DNA of 9,557 nucleotides from an uncultured Campylobacteraceae bacterium (GCA_913057765.1 CAJXPH010000097.1:1-9557), one strand, 5' to 3'. Numbered from the stretch's first letter, positions 1 through 6,853 are shown. The notes: generated by a model not told the origin, from the sequence alone. A program made the numbers and translations.

Positions 1-35
1 GGTCTCGTGGGCTCGGAGATGTGTATAAGAGACAG
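1..35. other. Untrimmed Nextera (Tn5) sequencing adapter, left end
   Basis: Positions 2-35 match the Illumina Nextera Read-2 transposase adapter as I know it. Positions 17-35 are the 19-bp Tn5 mosaic end AGATGTGTATAAGAGACAG. The leading G at position 1 would be the last base of the index. The same sequence appears inverted at the other end of the window. This is library-preparation sequence, not part of the organism; genomic DNA starts at 36. Confidence 0.97.
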
Positions 36-55
36 GAATTATACAAAAGCAAGCT

Positions 56-97
56 TAAAATTATCTCAAATTGTTATAACAATTTGAGATAATTTTA
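56..97. terminator. Perfect 42-nt AT-rich palindrome, likely bidirectional terminator
   Basis: Bases 56-97 are a perfect palindrome with 21-nt arms. As RNA this folds into a stem of about 19 bp with a small loop, an A-run on the 5' side and TTTT on the 3' side, followed by a further T-run at 106-112. This is the usual look of an intrinsic terminator in a very AT-rich genome, and it would work on either strand. A frame from the left (38-58) ends in TAA at the base of the stem, so it may close a gene lying outside the insert. That remnant is too short to call. Confidence 0.6.
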
Positions 98-218
98 TAA
101 TATGATTTTTTTGATAAACTATCTAAATATATGATGCAAAATTAAGGAAGAGATAAGGATTTTTAAAAATTAGAATAGAGGTGTGAATCTGAGAACAAGA
201 GACAAAAGAAAACTTTGA

Positions 219-224
219 TATAAT
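219..224 (+). promoter_or_regulatory. Putative -10 box (TATAAT) for the RNase HI gene
   Basis: A consensus TATAAT lies 12 nt upstream of the ATG at 237 and 24 nt upstream of the ATG at 249. There is no recognisable -35, which is common for Campylobacterota sigma-70 promoters. Transcription from about 231 would leave almost no leader for the ATG at 237 but about 18 nt for the one at 249, so this box supports the downstream start. Confidence 0.45.
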
Positions 225-248
225 TGCATAAAAAACATGGAATACTAT

Positions 249-1052
249 ATGAAAATTGACGAAAACTATTTAGAACTAATATTAAATGACTCGACACTAA
301 ACAAAGCACAAGCAAAGATTTTAGACTTACCTTTTCCTCTTGAGGACTCATGGGATACACTTATTTTAGAAAAAGAGTTATCTACACGTGATGCAAACCT
401 ATTGATTCTTTTAAAAGGTAAGTTAGCACTTAAAACACAAGACCAGATTATTAAAAACTACGAAACTCTTTCGTCTTTTAGAAATCCAAAAAAAGCTGAA
501 CCTGTTAAACAAAAAGAAGTTGAAAGTACAAATACTCAAAGTAGTGGAAGTTTAAGTATCTACAGTGATGGTGCTTGTTCTGGAAATCCAGGTGAAGCGG
601 GAAGTGGAGTTGCAGTTTATTCTTCAAATTCTAAACCAGTTCTGTATTTTGGTGATTATGTAAAAAATGGTACGAATAACATAGCAGAGTTAAATGCTTT
701 ATATAAAGCACTTCTAATTTGTCAGTCAAACCCTGATTATCCAAATACTATATTTTCTGATTCAAAATACAGTATTGATTGTATTTGTACTTGGGCATAT
801 GGCTGGAAAGCAAAAGGGTGGACTAAAAAAAGTGGTGAGATTAAAAACCTTGAGTTAATCAAAGAAGCCCATTTTTTATATGAAAAAATTAAAGACAATA
901 TAACTATTAAACATGTAAAAGGTCATGCAGGAGTTGAAGGAAATGAGTTAGCGGATAGAATGGCAGTGCATACTATAAAAGCTAAAAATAAGAGTTATGA
1001 AACATACACTTATGAATCTATTGATTCTGTGTTAAATTTAAAATCATATTAA
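249..1052 (+). CDS. rnhA: Ribonuclease HI with N-terminal extension
   Basis: This endonuclease cuts the RNA strand of RNA/DNA hybrids, acting on R-loops and primer remnants in the cytoplasm. Numbered from the start used here (267 aa), the RNase H fold covers about residues 100-245. The DEDD metal-binding set is visible: D107 (SDGACSGNPG), E147 (NIAELNALYKA), D171 (FSDSKYSID) and D236 (GNELADR), with catalytic-loop His H226 in KGHAGVEGNE. The basic handle region (GWKAKGWTKKSGEIKN) is present. E. coli RNase HI has about 155 residues; the extra ~100 at the N terminus match no hybrid-binding domain I know and end in a polar linker. An in-frame ATG at 237 is possible, but GGA at 239-241 lies 7 nt before the ATG at 249 and the -10 box is too close to 237, so 249 is preferred. 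It appears monocistronic. Confidence 0.93.
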   Translation: MKIDENYLELILNDSTLNKAQAKILDLPFPLEDSWDTLILEKELSTRDANLLILLKGKLALKTQDQIIKNYETLSSFRNPKKAEPVKQKEVESTNTQSSGSLSIYSDGACSGNPGEAGSGVAVYSSNSKPVLYFGDYVKNGTNNIAELNALYKALLICQSNPDYPNTIFSDSKYSIDCICTWAYGWKAKGWTKKSGEIKNLELIKEAHFLYEKIKDNITIKHVKGHAGVEGNELADRMAVHTIKAKNKSYETYTYESIDSVLNLKSY

Positions 1053-1127
1053 ATAAATTTGACTAAAAGTTGATACTTAAGGATAAAATCTAAATTTAAA
1101 CTTAAATATTATTTTTTTAAAAATGGT

Positions 1128-1133
1128 TATAAT
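1128..1133 (+). promoter_or_regulatory. Putative -10 box (TATAAT) of the lysine-catabolism operon
   Basis: TATAAT lies in the 149-nt gap before the dehydrogenase gene, preceded by a T-rich and A-rich stretch (1108-1123) typical of sigma-70 promoters in this group. No good -35 is seen at 17 nt. Transcription would begin near 1140 and give a leader of about 60 nt that carries the 1173-1187 dyad and the ribosome site. Confidence 0.45.
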
Positions 1134-1172
1134 CTAATCAAAGACATTATGTAAAAATTACTATTCTATATA

Positions 1173-1187
1173 AACAACAATGTTGTT
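1173..1187. promoter_or_regulatory. 7-bp inverted repeat, candidate operator
   Basis: AACAACA-A-TGTTGTT is a perfect dyad with 7-bp arms and a 1-nt centre. It lies downstream of the probable start of transcription and just before the ribosome site (AAGGGG, 1191-1196) of the operon. A one-base centre cannot form a hairpin without opening the inner pairs, so protein binding is more likely than RNA folding. No regulator can be named from the sequence. Confidence 0.35.
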
Positions 1188-1201
1188 AGAAAGGGGATAT
1201 T

Positions 1202-2296
1202 ATGCATAGAGTTATTATATTAGGCTCAGGTAACATTGGTTTTACCGTTGCGTTACTTCTTAAACAAAGTGGCGAATATGACGTAACCGTTGTTGCAAGA
1301 GATAAAAAAAGACTAGCTTATCTAACAGCACAGACTGGTGCGAACACTTTACAATATGATCTAGAAAAAGAAAAAGACTATGTGGATGTATTAAAAAACT
1401 TTGATAGTGTTATTTCTGCTCTTCCATATTATTTAAATACAGAAGTTGCAAAATCTGCTTTAAAAGCAGGTATAAACTATTTTGATTTCACTGAAGATGT
1501 GAAGACAACTAATAGTATTAAAGAAATAGCTAAAAAAGCAAAACCTTTTCAAGTTTTTGTTCCTCAGTGTGGTCTAGCACCAGGGTTTATTTCTATCTTG
1601 GCACATTCCCTTGTGAAACAGTTTGAACAAGTACATAGTGTGAAGATGAGAGTTGGTGCTCTTCCTCAAAATCCCTCAAATAAAATTTTATATAATCTTA
1701 CTTGGTCAACAGATGGATTGATAAATGAATATAGTAATGAATGTTTTGCCATTAAAGACTCAAAATTAGTAACTATCCAGCCTTTAGAAGGTTTAGAGAA
1801 GTTTTCTTTAGATGGTTTAGAATATGAAGCTTTTAATACTTCAGGTGGATTAGGAACTCTTTGTGAGACACTTGAAGATAAAGTAAAAGAACTAAATTAT
1901 AAAACCATAAGATATAAAGGGCATAGAGAATATATGGACTTTTTGATAAATGGTTTATATTTAGGACAAGAAAAAAGACGTTACTTATTAAAAGAGATTT
2001 TAGAGTATGCAATTCCTACTACAAAACAAGATGTTGTATTGATATTCTGTAGTGTTACAGGATTAAAAAATGGAAAATTAGAACAAGTAACAAATGTGCG
2101 TAAAATCTACAATCAAGTGATGTACAAACAAGAGCTAAGTTCCATTCAACTGACAACTGCAACTGGACTTTGTACAGTCTTAGACCTTTTTGTAAATAAA
2201 AAGATAGAGAAAAATGGTTTTATGAAACAAGAAGATATAAATATTGATGATTTCTTAGAAAATAGATTTGGGAGAGAATATATACCAAAGGATTAA
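1202..2296 (+). CDS. Lysine 6-dehydrogenase / saccharopine dehydrogenase family oxidoreductase
   Basis: This is a cytoplasmic NAD(P)-dependent amino-acid dehydrogenase of 364 aa. The N-terminal Rossmann fold begins with GSGNIG (residues 8-13). The family core is clear: FTEDV (96-100), PQCGLAPGFISI (121-132), VGALPQNPSN (151-160), YNLTWSTDGLINEY (164-177) and FNTSGGLGTLCETL (211-224). Two activities share this fold: saccharopine dehydrogenase (saccharopine to aminoadipate semialdehyde plus glutamate) and lysine 6-dehydrogenase (lysine directly to allysine, which cyclises to piperideine-6-carboxylate). I favour the lysine 6-dehydrogenase type from these motifs, the length and the lack of a lysine-ketoglutarate reductase domain or gene beside it; this is inference. 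The start has a strong AAGGGG 5 nt upstream. The next gene begins 2 nt after the stop, so the two form an operon and share a pathway. Confidence 0.85.
   Translation: MHRVIILGSGNIGFTVALLLKQSGEYDVTVVARDKKRLAYLTAQTGANTLQYDLEKEKDYVDVLKNFDSVISALPYYLNTEVAKSALKAGINYFDFTEDVKTTNSIKEIAKKAKPFQVFVPQCGLAPGFISILAHSLVKQFEQVHSVKMRVGALPQNPSNKILYNLTWSTDGLINEYSNECFAIKDSKLVTIQPLEGLEKFSLDGLEYEAFNTSGGLGTLCETLEDKVKELNYKTIRYKGHREYMDFLINGLYLGQEKRRYLLKEILEYAIPTTKQDVVLIFCSVTGLKNGKLEQVTNVRKIYNQVMYKQELSSIQLTTATGLCTVLDLFVNKKIEKNGFMKQEDINIDDFLENRFGREYIPKD
2288..2292 (+). promoter_or_regulatory. AAGGA ribosome site for the aldehyde dehydrogenase gene
   Basis: AAGGA sits inside the last codons of the upstream dehydrogenase gene, 6 nt before the ATG at 2299, and points to coupled translation. 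The same AAGGA-N6-start spacing is found for the secreted protein (5942-5946) and for the proposed ATT start at 8766. Confidence 0.7.
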
Positions 2297-2298
2297 AA

Positions 2299-3846
2299 AT
2301 GAATGAAAATATTTTAATTGAACTTGGCATTACTAAGTTAGAGAAAAAAGGTATTCTTCCTTCTTTATATATAGGAGATAAATGTCTCTATGGAAATGAA
2401 AAAGAATTTTATTCAACAAGTCCAATAGACTCACAAAAAAATGTAATATTTAAAACTATTGATAAATCTAAACTAGAAAAAACTATTAAAACTTTAAAAG
2501 ATGAATTCACCGTATGGCAAGAGGTTCCTGCTCCAAAAAGAGGGGAAGTTGTTCGAGTCTTTGCAAATTTAGTAAGAGAAAAGAAAAAACAACTAGCATT
2601 TTTGATAACTTTAGAATCTGGAAAAATATATGAAGAGGCTTTAGGTGAAGTGCAAGAAGTGATAGATGTATGTGATTTTGCAGTTGGTTTATCTAGACAG
2701 TTATATGGTCTTACAATTGCTAGTGAAAGATATAGACATAAGATGATTGAACAATGGCATCCTTTAGGTGTGGTTGGGATAATCTCTGCTTTTAATTTTC
2801 CAATGGCAGTTTGGGCCTGGAATGCCATGCTTGCACTAGTGTGTGGAAATACACTTATTTGGAAACCCTCAACTCAAACACCTTTATGCGCTGTTTCTTG
2901 TCATTTGTTATTGCAAGAAGCTATTAAATCATTTGATGATTTTCCTCAAAATATATCTGCAGTTGTAATTGCCAATAGGAATGTTTCTGAAAGTATAGTA
3001 ACTAGCAATGATATAAGACTAGTAAGTGCCACAGGTTCTGTTGCAATGGGAAAAGCTTTAGCTCCAAAAGTTGCTTCAAGACTAGGACGACTTCTTTTAG
3101 AACTTGGTGGAAATAATGGAATGATAGTAGCACCTAGTGCTAATTTAGATTTGACTTTAAGAGCAGTACTTTTTTCTGCAGTTGGAACAGCAGGGCAGAG
3201 ATGCACTAGTTTGAGAAGACTTTTTATACATAAATCAATTTTCCAAAAATTAAGTTCATCATTAGTAAAAGCTTACAAAAGTGTAAAAATAGGAAACCCT
3301 TTTGATAAATCAAATCTTATGGGACCTTTGGTAAATGAAAAATCATATAAAGATATGCAAGAAACCTTGAAAATGGTGAAAAAACAAAAAGGTGAAATCT
3401 TATATGGAGGAACTAGAATAACTAAAAATGTTCCTATAGATGGATTCTATGTAGAGCCTGCTTTAGTAAAAATAAAACATGAAGCGAAAATAGTTCAAAA
3501 GGAAACTTTTGCACCTATTTTATATCTAATTGAGTATGAGAGTTTTGATGAAGCACTAAAACTACATAATAGTGTACCTCAAGGTCTTTCTTCTTCTATC
3601 TTTACTCAAGACTTAAAAGAAGCCGAATTGTTCATGAGCAGTGTTGGTAGTGATTGTGGTATCGCAAATGTAAATATTGGAACAAGTGGTGCAGAAATAG
3701 GTGGAGCCTTTGGTGGGGAAAAAGAAACCGGTGGTGGAAGAGAAAGTGGAAGTGATTCGTGGAAAAACTATATGAGAAGAGTTACAAATACTATAAACTA
3801 TTCAGATGATCTACCTTTATCACAAGGTATAAACTTTGAAGGCTGA
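2299..3846 (+). CDS. Antiquitin-type (ALDH7) piperideine-6-carboxylate / 2-aminoadipate-semialdehyde dehydrogenase
   Basis: This enzyme oxidises 2-aminoadipate-6-semialdehyde (in equilibrium with piperideine-6-carboxylate) to L-2-aminoadipate with NAD+, the second step of the operon's lysine route. The protein has 515 aa, the usual size for the ALDH7 family. Visible active-site parts are the Asn of SAFNFP (N166), the cofactor Lys in WKPS (K189), the general base in LELGGNN (E268), the nucleophile in GQRCTS (C302) and the second Glu in KETFAP (E402). The ELGGNN motif and the C-terminal GGAFGGEKETGGGRESGSDSW region separate the antiquitin group from other aldehyde dehydrogenases. Partnership with a lysine/saccharopine dehydrogenase 2 nt upstream supports the substrate. 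No terminator is evident after the stop. The exact substrate is not proven by sequence alone. Confidence 0.9.
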   Translation: MNENILIELGITKLEKKGILPSLYIGDKCLYGNEKEFYSTSPIDSQKNVIFKTIDKSKLEKTIKTLKDEFTVWQEVPAPKRGEVVRVFANLVREKKKQLAFLITLESGKIYEEALGEVQEVIDVCDFAVGLSRQLYGLTIASERYRHKMIEQWHPLGVVGIISAFNFPMAVWAWNAMLALVCGNTLIWKPSTQTPLCAVSCHLLLQEAIKSFDDFPQNISAVVIANRNVSESIVTSNDIRLVSATGSVAMGKALAPKVASRLGRLLLELGGNNGMIVAPSANLDLTLRAVLFSAVGTAGQRCTSLRRLFIHKSIFQKLSSSLVKAYKSVKIGNPFDKSNLMGPLVNEKSYKDMQETLKMVKKQKGEILYGGTRITKNVPIDGFYVEPALVKIKHEAKIVQKETFAPILYLIEYESFDEALKLHNSVPQGLSSSIFTQDLKEAELFMSSVGSDCGIANVNIGTSGAEIGGAFGGEKETGGGRESGSDSWKNYMRRVTNTINYSDDLPLSQGINFEG

Positions 3847-3919
3847 TTATTCTGTATTAACTCATAATTAGAAAGATGATAGTACAATACAAAAAAATCT
3901 ACATATTAAGATAAATATA

Positions 3920-4864
3920 ATGGCACATAAAGAACACAAAAAAGGTTTACATCCACGTAATCCTCACAATAAAAGATATGACTTTCCTGAACTTATAAAA
4001 AGTTTACCAAAACTTGGTGATTATGTATTTGAAAACAAATATGATGAGCTTTCAATTGATTTTGCAAATGCAGAAGCAGTATTATGTTTGAATAAAGCAC
4101 TTCTTGCACACTTTTATAATATCAAAAAATGGTCAATCCCTGAAGGGTACTTATGTCCTCCAATCCCTGGACGTGCTGACTATCTTCATTATATTGCTGA
4201 TTTATTAGCTGAGTTTAATGATAAAAAGATTCCAACTGGAAAAAATATAAAAGGTTTAGATGTTGGTATTGGTTCAAATTGTATTTATCCTATAGTTGGA
4301 AATAGTGTTTATGGTTGGTCTTTTGTAGGTAGTGATATTGAAAAAGAATCTCTTGAATCATCTGAAAGTATAATTGCATCAAATGACTCTTTAGTAGGAA
4401 ATGTTGAGTGTAGATTACAATTAAATCATGACAGTATTTTTACTGGTATTATCAAAGAAGATGATAGATTTGATTTCACTTTATGTAATCCTCCTTTTCA
4501 TAGATCTCAAAAAGAGGCGGAAGCTGGAAGTAAAAGAAAAGTTCAAAATCTTACTAAACAACTGATTGATAAAGCCTCTTTAAACTTTGGCGGAAAAAAG
4601 AATGAGTTATGGTGTAAAGGTGGGGAAGTATCTTTTGTTAAAGCCATGATAAAACAGAGTAAAAGATTTGGTAAAAACTGTTTTTGGTTTAGTACGATAG
4701 TTTCAAAAAAAGACAATTTACCATATATCTATGAAGCAATAGATAAAATCAAACCAGTAGAATATGACACTATAGAGATGCAACATGGTCAGAAAATTAG
4801 TAGAATTGTAATTTGGACATTCCTTACAAAAGAAGAACAACAAGAGTGGGCTTCAAAGTGGTAA
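3920..4864 (+). CDS. rlmF: 23S rRNA (adenine(1618)-N6)-methyltransferase RlmF
   Basis: This SAM-dependent methyltransferase modifies A1618 (E. coli numbering) of 23S rRNA to N6-methyladenine. The protein has 314 aa, normal for the family (E. coli YbiN/RlmF, related to eukaryotic METTL16). Seen in order are the conserved N terminus HPRNPHNKRYDFPELIKSLP (11-30), the SAM-binding motif LDVGIGSNCIYPI (113-125), the acidic SDIEKESL loop (138-145) and the catalytic NPPFH (190-194) typical of adenine-N6 enzymes. The ATG overlaps a TATAAT (3916-3921) and has no clear ribosome site. TACAAT at 3883-3888 is a possible -10, though read-through from the lysine operon 73 nt upstream cannot be excluded. The downstream exonuclease gene follows after 31 nt. 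Confidence 0.93.
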   Translation: MAHKEHKKGLHPRNPHNKRYDFPELIKSLPKLGDYVFENKYDELSIDFANAEAVLCLNKALLAHFYNIKKWSIPEGYLCPPIPGRADYLHYIADLLAEFNDKKIPTGKNIKGLDVGIGSNCIYPIVGNSVYGWSFVGSDIEKESLESSESIIASNDSLVGNVECRLQLNHDSIFTGIIKEDDRFDFTLCNPPFHRSQKEAEAGSKRKVQNLTKQLIDKASLNFGGKKNELWCKGGEVSFVKAMIKQSKRFGKNCFWFSTIVSKKDNLPYIYEAIDKIKPVEYDTIEMQHGQKISRIVIWTFLTKEEQQEWASKW

Positions 4865-4895
4865 AAATTTTATTAAAACAGGATTATTCTTACCT

Positions 4896-5435
4896 ATGAT
4901 TATATTAGATTTTGAAACAAACACAACAAATGAACACGATGTTATAGAAGTTGCTGCTGTAAAAGTAGTATTAGAAAATGGTAAATATAAGATTGTTGAT
5001 AAATTTCATCGCTATTATTTATCTAGATATTCTGTAAACCAATACTCTTATGCAGTTCATAAACTAACCCCTGAAAAAATACTAGCTCATAGAGAAAAAG
5101 CTGGAGCTACATATAGTTCTTATTTTAGTGAGGATTTAGATTTTGTTGAATTTTGTAAAGATGCTAAAACACTTGTAGCTCATAATATAAGTTTTGAGTT
5201 AAGGCATTTATATAAAATAGCAGAATTTGAAAATCATTTTTGTACTATGAAAGAAAATAAACATGTAGTAAAAGCTCTAAATGTCAGAGGTAATATTAAA
5301 AATCCAAAACTAGATGAAACTTGCTTTTATTATGGAATTGAATTTGATCCAAACTCATATCATAGTGCAACATACGATGTTAGTAAAACATATGAAATAT
5401 TAAACTTAATGAGTAAAAAAGCAAGTTTTAATTAG
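4896..5435 (+). CDS. DnaQ-like DEDDh-family 3'-5' exonuclease
   Basis: This is a small single-domain protein (179 aa) of the DEDD exonuclease superfamily, expected to degrade DNA or RNA from the 3' end using two metal ions. Exo I is seen as LDFET (D5, E7), Exo II as AHNISFELRHL (95-105), and Exo III as HSATYD (H156, D161), the H-x4-D spacing of the DEDDh group. The Exo II position normally held by Asp is Glu (E101, codon GAG), so full activity is uncertain. It lacks the polymerase-binding or BRCT parts of larger relatives, so it is not clearly the DNA polymerase III epsilon subunit. The start has AGGA 12 nt upstream, longer than usual, but no nearer start codon fits. It is probably cotranscribed with rlmF, and its stop is 2 nt from the stop of the convergent gene. 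Confidence 0.8.
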   Translation: MIILDFETNTTNEHDVIEVAAVKVVLENGKYKIVDKFHRYYLSRYSVNQYSYAVHKLTPEKILAHREKAGATYSSYFSEDLDFVEFCKDAKTLVAHNISFELRHLYKIAEFENHFCTMKENKHVVKALNVRGNIKNPKLDETCFYYGIEFDPNSYHSATYDVSKTYEILNLMSKKASFN

Positions 5436-5437
5436 CC

Positions 5438-5935
5438 TTATCTATTTTTATAGTAAGTATATCTTCCTTCAGTAAATCTATTATTAGCATGTCTACGATA
5501 TTTTTGTTTTTGTGATTTATAATGATGTTTATATCTCCTATTATCAAACCTATGATTATAGTCTCTATGGATTCTTTGATTTGATGCTCTATAATGATGT
5601 TTATTTGCTCTAAAATATGAATGTTTATCTCTAAAGTGTCTAGTTCTTTTTAATCTATCACGATATGTATATTGATTATTAAAAAGAAAGAAAATATTAT
5701 TATAATAATACCCCCGTTTGTCAAAATATCCATAATAATCTCCATGATTATCATAATAAGCATGTCTTCTATAGTCAAACTTATTTTTTTTATAATTATA
5801 ATGACGTTTTTCATGTTTAAATTTTTTGTGTGTTACTGCATGATTATCTCTATCACCAATTCTCACTCCAATCGTTACATCTGCAAAGATAGCTGTTGTT
5901 GCAAAAAGAAATATACCTATTAAAATTTTTTTCAT
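5438..5935 (-). CDS. Secreted basic His/Tyr/Arg-rich protein of unknown function
   Basis: I do not recognise a characterised family. The protein has 165 aa. Residues 1-18 are a clear Sec signal peptide (MKKILIGIFLFATTAIFA) with a type I cleavage site before DVTIGV, so it is exported to the periplasm or beyond. By my count the 147-residue mature part has about 23 Arg, 16 Lys, 15 His and 22 Tyr, with only 13 acidic residues, so it is strongly basic. A more ordered core lies around GDYYGYFDKRGYYYNNIFF (65-83), then further His-Tyr-Arg stretches. There is one Cys-free chain, with no membrane segment after the signal. AAGGA at 5942-5946 lies 6 nt before the ATG. Binding of metal, polyanion or cell wall are guesses. 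Its reverse strand also reads open, but the signal peptide and ribosome site support this strand. Confidence 0.75.
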   Translation of the reverse strand: MKKILIGIFLFATTAIFADVTIGVRIGDRDNHAVTHKKFKHEKRHYNYKKNKFDYRRHAYYDNHGDYYGYFDKRGYYYNNIFFLFNNQYTYRDRLKRTRHFRDKHSYFRANKHHYRASNQRIHRDYNHRFDNRRYKHHYKSQKQKYRRHANNRFTEGRYTYYKNR

Positions 5936-6028
5936 TTTGAATCCTTTATTTTGAATGTTAAATAAAATCTGTGAAAAAAAAGTGAATGAGTTATTTTGTT
6001 ACTATGAAAAAAAGAAAGGGACAATCTA

Positions 6029-6059
6029 TTCTATGTTAGAATAACAAAAAAACATAGAA
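6029..6059. promoter_or_regulatory. 9-bp inverted repeat around the potassium channel promoter
   Basis: TTCTATGTT (6029-6037) and AACATAGAA (6051-6059) are perfect inverted copies whose centres are 22 bp apart, about two helical turns. A possible -10 box, TAGAAT (6037-6042), begins at the last base of the left arm, and the likely transcription start falls between the arms. This arrangement suits an operator for a dimeric regulator. It could also fold as an RNA hairpin with a 13-nt loop. The channel's ATG follows 8 nt after the right arm. Confidence 0.4.
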
Positions 6060-6067
6060 GTCAAATA

Positions 6068-6814
6068 ATGGAATTAAAAAAACATCTTTATACTATCTTT
6101 GAGCACCCAACTGCACATGCTTATGGAATATTCATTCATTCATTAATTTTTTTAAATATTATAGTTAGTATTGTAATTATGTTTTTAGAAACAGAAAAAG
6201 CTCTGTCAGATTATTTTGGAATATTTAATATTATAAATACAATAAATGTAATACTTTTTTCTATTGAGTATATATTAAGGCTCTATAGTATAAATCATCA
6301 TCATAATAGAAGTAGATTGAAGTTTGCTTTTACACCTTTTATGATTATTGATTTGATTGTAATACTTCCTTTTTATCTTTCTATATTTAATCTTGATTTA
6401 GGCTTCTTACGAGCATTAAGAGTGATTAGAATTTTTAAACTTTTTAGAGTAGTAAAATATGCAGAATTTGACAATCTTTTATTTAGTATTCTAAAAGAGA
6501 AAAAAGAAGAATTCATTTTTATTTTTGTAGGTTTATCAGTTGTTGTTTTAACACTTACTCCTATTGTATATCATTTTGAAAAAGTGGCTCAACCTGAAGT
6601 CTTTACAAGTATGCTTACAACCATGTGGTGGGCAGTTATAACATTTACAACTGTTGGATATGGAGATATGTTTCCTATTACGGCTGTTGGCAGGATATTA
6701 ACTGCAATAGTGAGTTTTTTAGGTATCGCTTTATATGCAATTCCTGGTAGTATTTTTACTTCTGCTTTGTTAGAAAAAATGAATGATAGAAAGAAAAAGA
6801 AACGAGAAAAGTAG
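6068..6814 (+). CDS. Voltage-gated potassium channel (six-TM, Kv-like)
   Basis: This inner-membrane K+ channel subunit of 248 aa would assemble as a tetramer. Segments by eye: S1 21-40, S2 53-73, S3 90-107, S4 113-131, S5 149-169, pore helix 182-193 and S6 208-232. The selectivity filter is TVGYGD (195-200), the K+ signature. S4 carries basic residues at every third position (R115, R118, R121, K124, R127, K130), the pattern of a working voltage sensor, with acidic partners E67 in S2 and D95 in S3. After S6 there is only a short basic tail, with no RCK or cyclic-nucleotide-binding domain, so control would be mainly by voltage. A weak GAAG (6057-6060) precedes the ATG. It is transcribed alone, divergent from the secreted-protein gene and convergent to the RDD gene. 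Confidence 0.9.
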   Translation: MELKKHLYTIFEHPTAHAYGIFIHSLIFLNIIVSIVIMFLETEKALSDYFGIFNIINTINVILFSIEYILRLYSINHHHNRSRLKFAFTPFMIIDLIVILPFYLSIFNLDLGFLRALRVIRIFKLFRVVKYAEFDNLLFSILKEKKEEFIFIFVGLSVVVLTLTPIVYHFEKVAQPEVFTSMLTTMWWAVITFTTVGYGDMFPITAVGRILTAIVSFLGIALYAIPGSIFTSALLEKMNDRKKKKREK

Positions 6815-6815
6815 T

Positions 6816-6845
6816 TTCTTATAAATTTTTTATGATTTATAAGAG
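6816..6845. terminator. Stem-loop after the potassium channel gene
   Basis: CTTATAAAT (6818-6826) and ATTTATAAG (6835-6843) pair perfectly. Further pairs at both ends (6817/6844, 6816/6845 and 6827/6834, two of them wobbles) extend the stem. It begins 2 nt after the stop codon. The stem is AT-only apart from one C-G pair, and no T-run follows, so termination is plausible but not certain. Confidence 0.4.
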
Positions 6846-6853
6846 CATTACAA

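Noticed and set aside
163..360. Minus-strand frame across the RNase HI start, and another at 6589-6864 opposite the potassium channel 3' end
   Set aside because: Both overlap firmly supported genes, have no recognisable domains, and cover the neighbouring regulatory or terminator sequence.
2409..3206. Minus-strand open frames opposite the aldehyde dehydrogenase gene (2409-2828 and 2946-3206)
   Set aside because: They lie wholly within a well-supported gene, show no domain and no ribosome site, and arise from the codon pattern of the sense strand.
5672..5923. Plus-strand open frame rich in Ile and Lys opposite the secreted-protein gene
   Set aside because: Low-complexity mirror of the His/Tyr codons on the other strand, whereas the minus strand has a signal peptide and a good ribosome site.
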